This document shows, one piece after another, positions 5,195 through 5,564 of a DNA stretch of 5,564 nt. The position numbers and the translations under genes were made by a program. Location: contig JAMPXR010000194.1 in the NCBI GenBank assembly GCA_023701085.1, positions 1-5,564 of the forward strand, written 5' to 3'. Position 1 is the first letter of the stretch. Each line of letters starts with the position of its first letter. Source of the stretch: Ramlibacter sp. (lineage in GTDB: Bacteria; Pseudomonadota; Gammaproteobacteria; Burkholderiales; Burkholderiaceae_C). The notes under the pieces were generated by a model. The model had not been told where the DNA came from and searched no databases. It saw only the letters and a program-made list of their open reading frames with translations.

Positions 5195-5286
5195 GAAGCT
5201 AATTCATCAATTGAACTAAATAATGAAATTGTAGGATGGATGCGGCTGTGAAACGATGGAATGGACCGCATGCCACAGGAACGCCC
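5195..5286. promoter_or_regulatory. Divergent control region of the LysR gene and the amidohydrolase gene
   Basis: The 92-base gap contains an AT-rich island (about 5200-5233) in otherwise GC-rich DNA. Inside it is ttcatcaattgaa (5203-5215), a TTCA-N5-TGAA dyad that also fits the LysR T-N11-A rule. A wider arm pair ttcat (5203-5207) and atgaa (5223-5227) overlaps it. A weak promoter for the rightward gene could use ttgaac (5211-5216) and taggat (5232-5237), 15 bases apart. The dyad lies 8 bases upstream of the LysR start, a position suited to autorepression. Binding by this regulator is inferred. Confidence 0.5.
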
Positions 5287-5564
5287 ATGAAACTCGACAT
5301 CTTCAACCACATCTTTCCCCGCGCCTACTACGAGCGGATGCTCCAGGTCGCACCGAACGGCAAGGACATGCACAAGCGGGTGCGCGAAATCCCCTGCATC
5401 GTGGATCTCGACGAGCGCTTCAGGATCATGGACCGCTTCGGCGACTACCAGCAGGTGATCTGCCTGGGCTCGCCGCCCATCGAAGTGTTCGGCCCGCCGC
5501 CCGTGTCCACGGAGATGGCGCGGCTGGCGAACGACGGGATGGCCGAGCTGGTCCGCAAGTACCC
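5287..5564 (+). CDS. Amidohydrolase-2 (ACMSD-like) family protein, N-terminal part
   Basis: The frame from the ATG at 5287 stays open to the end of the window (92 codons and two bases), so the gene is cut off. It begins MKLDIFNHIFPRAYYERML, continues with IPCIVDLDERFRIMDRF and YQQVICLGSPPIEVFGPP, and reaches MARLANDGMAELVRKY. This layout (DIxxH-IFP near the N-terminus, the DLDERFRIMDRFGDYQQVICLG block, then ANDGMAELVRKYP) is that of metal-dependent hydrolases and decarboxylases of the amidohydrolase-2 family, which includes aminocarboxymuconate-semialdehyde decarboxylase. They act on aromatic-pathway or related acids in the cytoplasm; the substrate here is unknown. The usual metal-binding HxH near the start reads F-N-H here (Phe6, His8), so one ligand is missing at that position. 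Cagga lies 6 bases before the ATG as a modest ribosome site. The divergent LysR gene probably regulates it. Confidence 0.85.
   Translation, partial: MKLDIFNHIFPRAYYERMLQVAPNGKDMHKRVREIPCIVDLDERFRIMDRFGDYQQVICLGSPPIEVFGPPPVSTEMARLANDGMAELVRKY

Noticed and set aside
4622..5251. Plus-strand frame of 209 codons opposite the LysR gene
   Set aside because: It is antisense to a clear LysR regulator. The product is rich in His, Leu, Arg and Gly and lacks any motif.

Overview
This is a GC-rich stretch (roughly two-thirds G+C, codon third positions dominated by G and C) from what is most likely a betaproteobacterium of the order Burkholderiales. The main clue is the phaA-phaB pair, whose visible protein sequence closely resembles the Cupriavidus/Comamonadaceae type of polyhydroxybutyrate (PHB) synthesis genes. 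A DusA and a LysR regulator divergent from an ACMSD-like amidohydrolase also fit that order. Genus cannot be decided from the sequence alone.

Layout. (1) 1-1135, plus strand: the 3' end of phaA (acetyl-CoA acetyltransferase) followed by a complete phaB (acetoacetyl-CoA reductase). Together these make (R)-3-hydroxybutyryl-CoA, the PHB monomer. (2) 1136-1287: a gap between convergent genes, unusually full of inverted and direct repeats, probably a two-way termination region. (3) 1288-1695, minus strand: an unrecognised 135-residue protein. Its leader (1696-1780) can fold into a nested stem-loop that ends exactly at the Shine-Dalgarno. (4) 1918-2145, minus strand: a probable 75-residue hypothetical protein. 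(5) 2333-3109, plus strand: a 258-residue two-domain protein with an N-terminal peptidoglycan-binding fold and a C-terminal domain that looks like the caspase/CHAT/DUF4347 group of His-Cys proteins. This is the most unusual gene here. It has its own plausible sigma-70 promoter and a Shine-Dalgarno buried in a small hairpin. (6) 3241-4227, plus strand: dusA, tRNA-dihydrouridine synthase. (7) 4241-5194, minus strand: a LysR-type regulator convergent with dusA (13 bases between stop codons). (8) 5195-5286: a divergent control region with an AT-rich island and a T-N11-A dyad. (9) 5287-end, plus strand: the start of an amidohydrolase-2 family gene, probably the regulator's target.

The genes fall into independent units rather than one pathway: PHB precursor synthesis; two small uncharacterised genes; a possible cell-wall-directed or caspase-like protein; tRNA modification; and a regulator/catabolic-enzyme pair. 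I see no transposase, integrase, CRISPR array, tRNA or rRNA.
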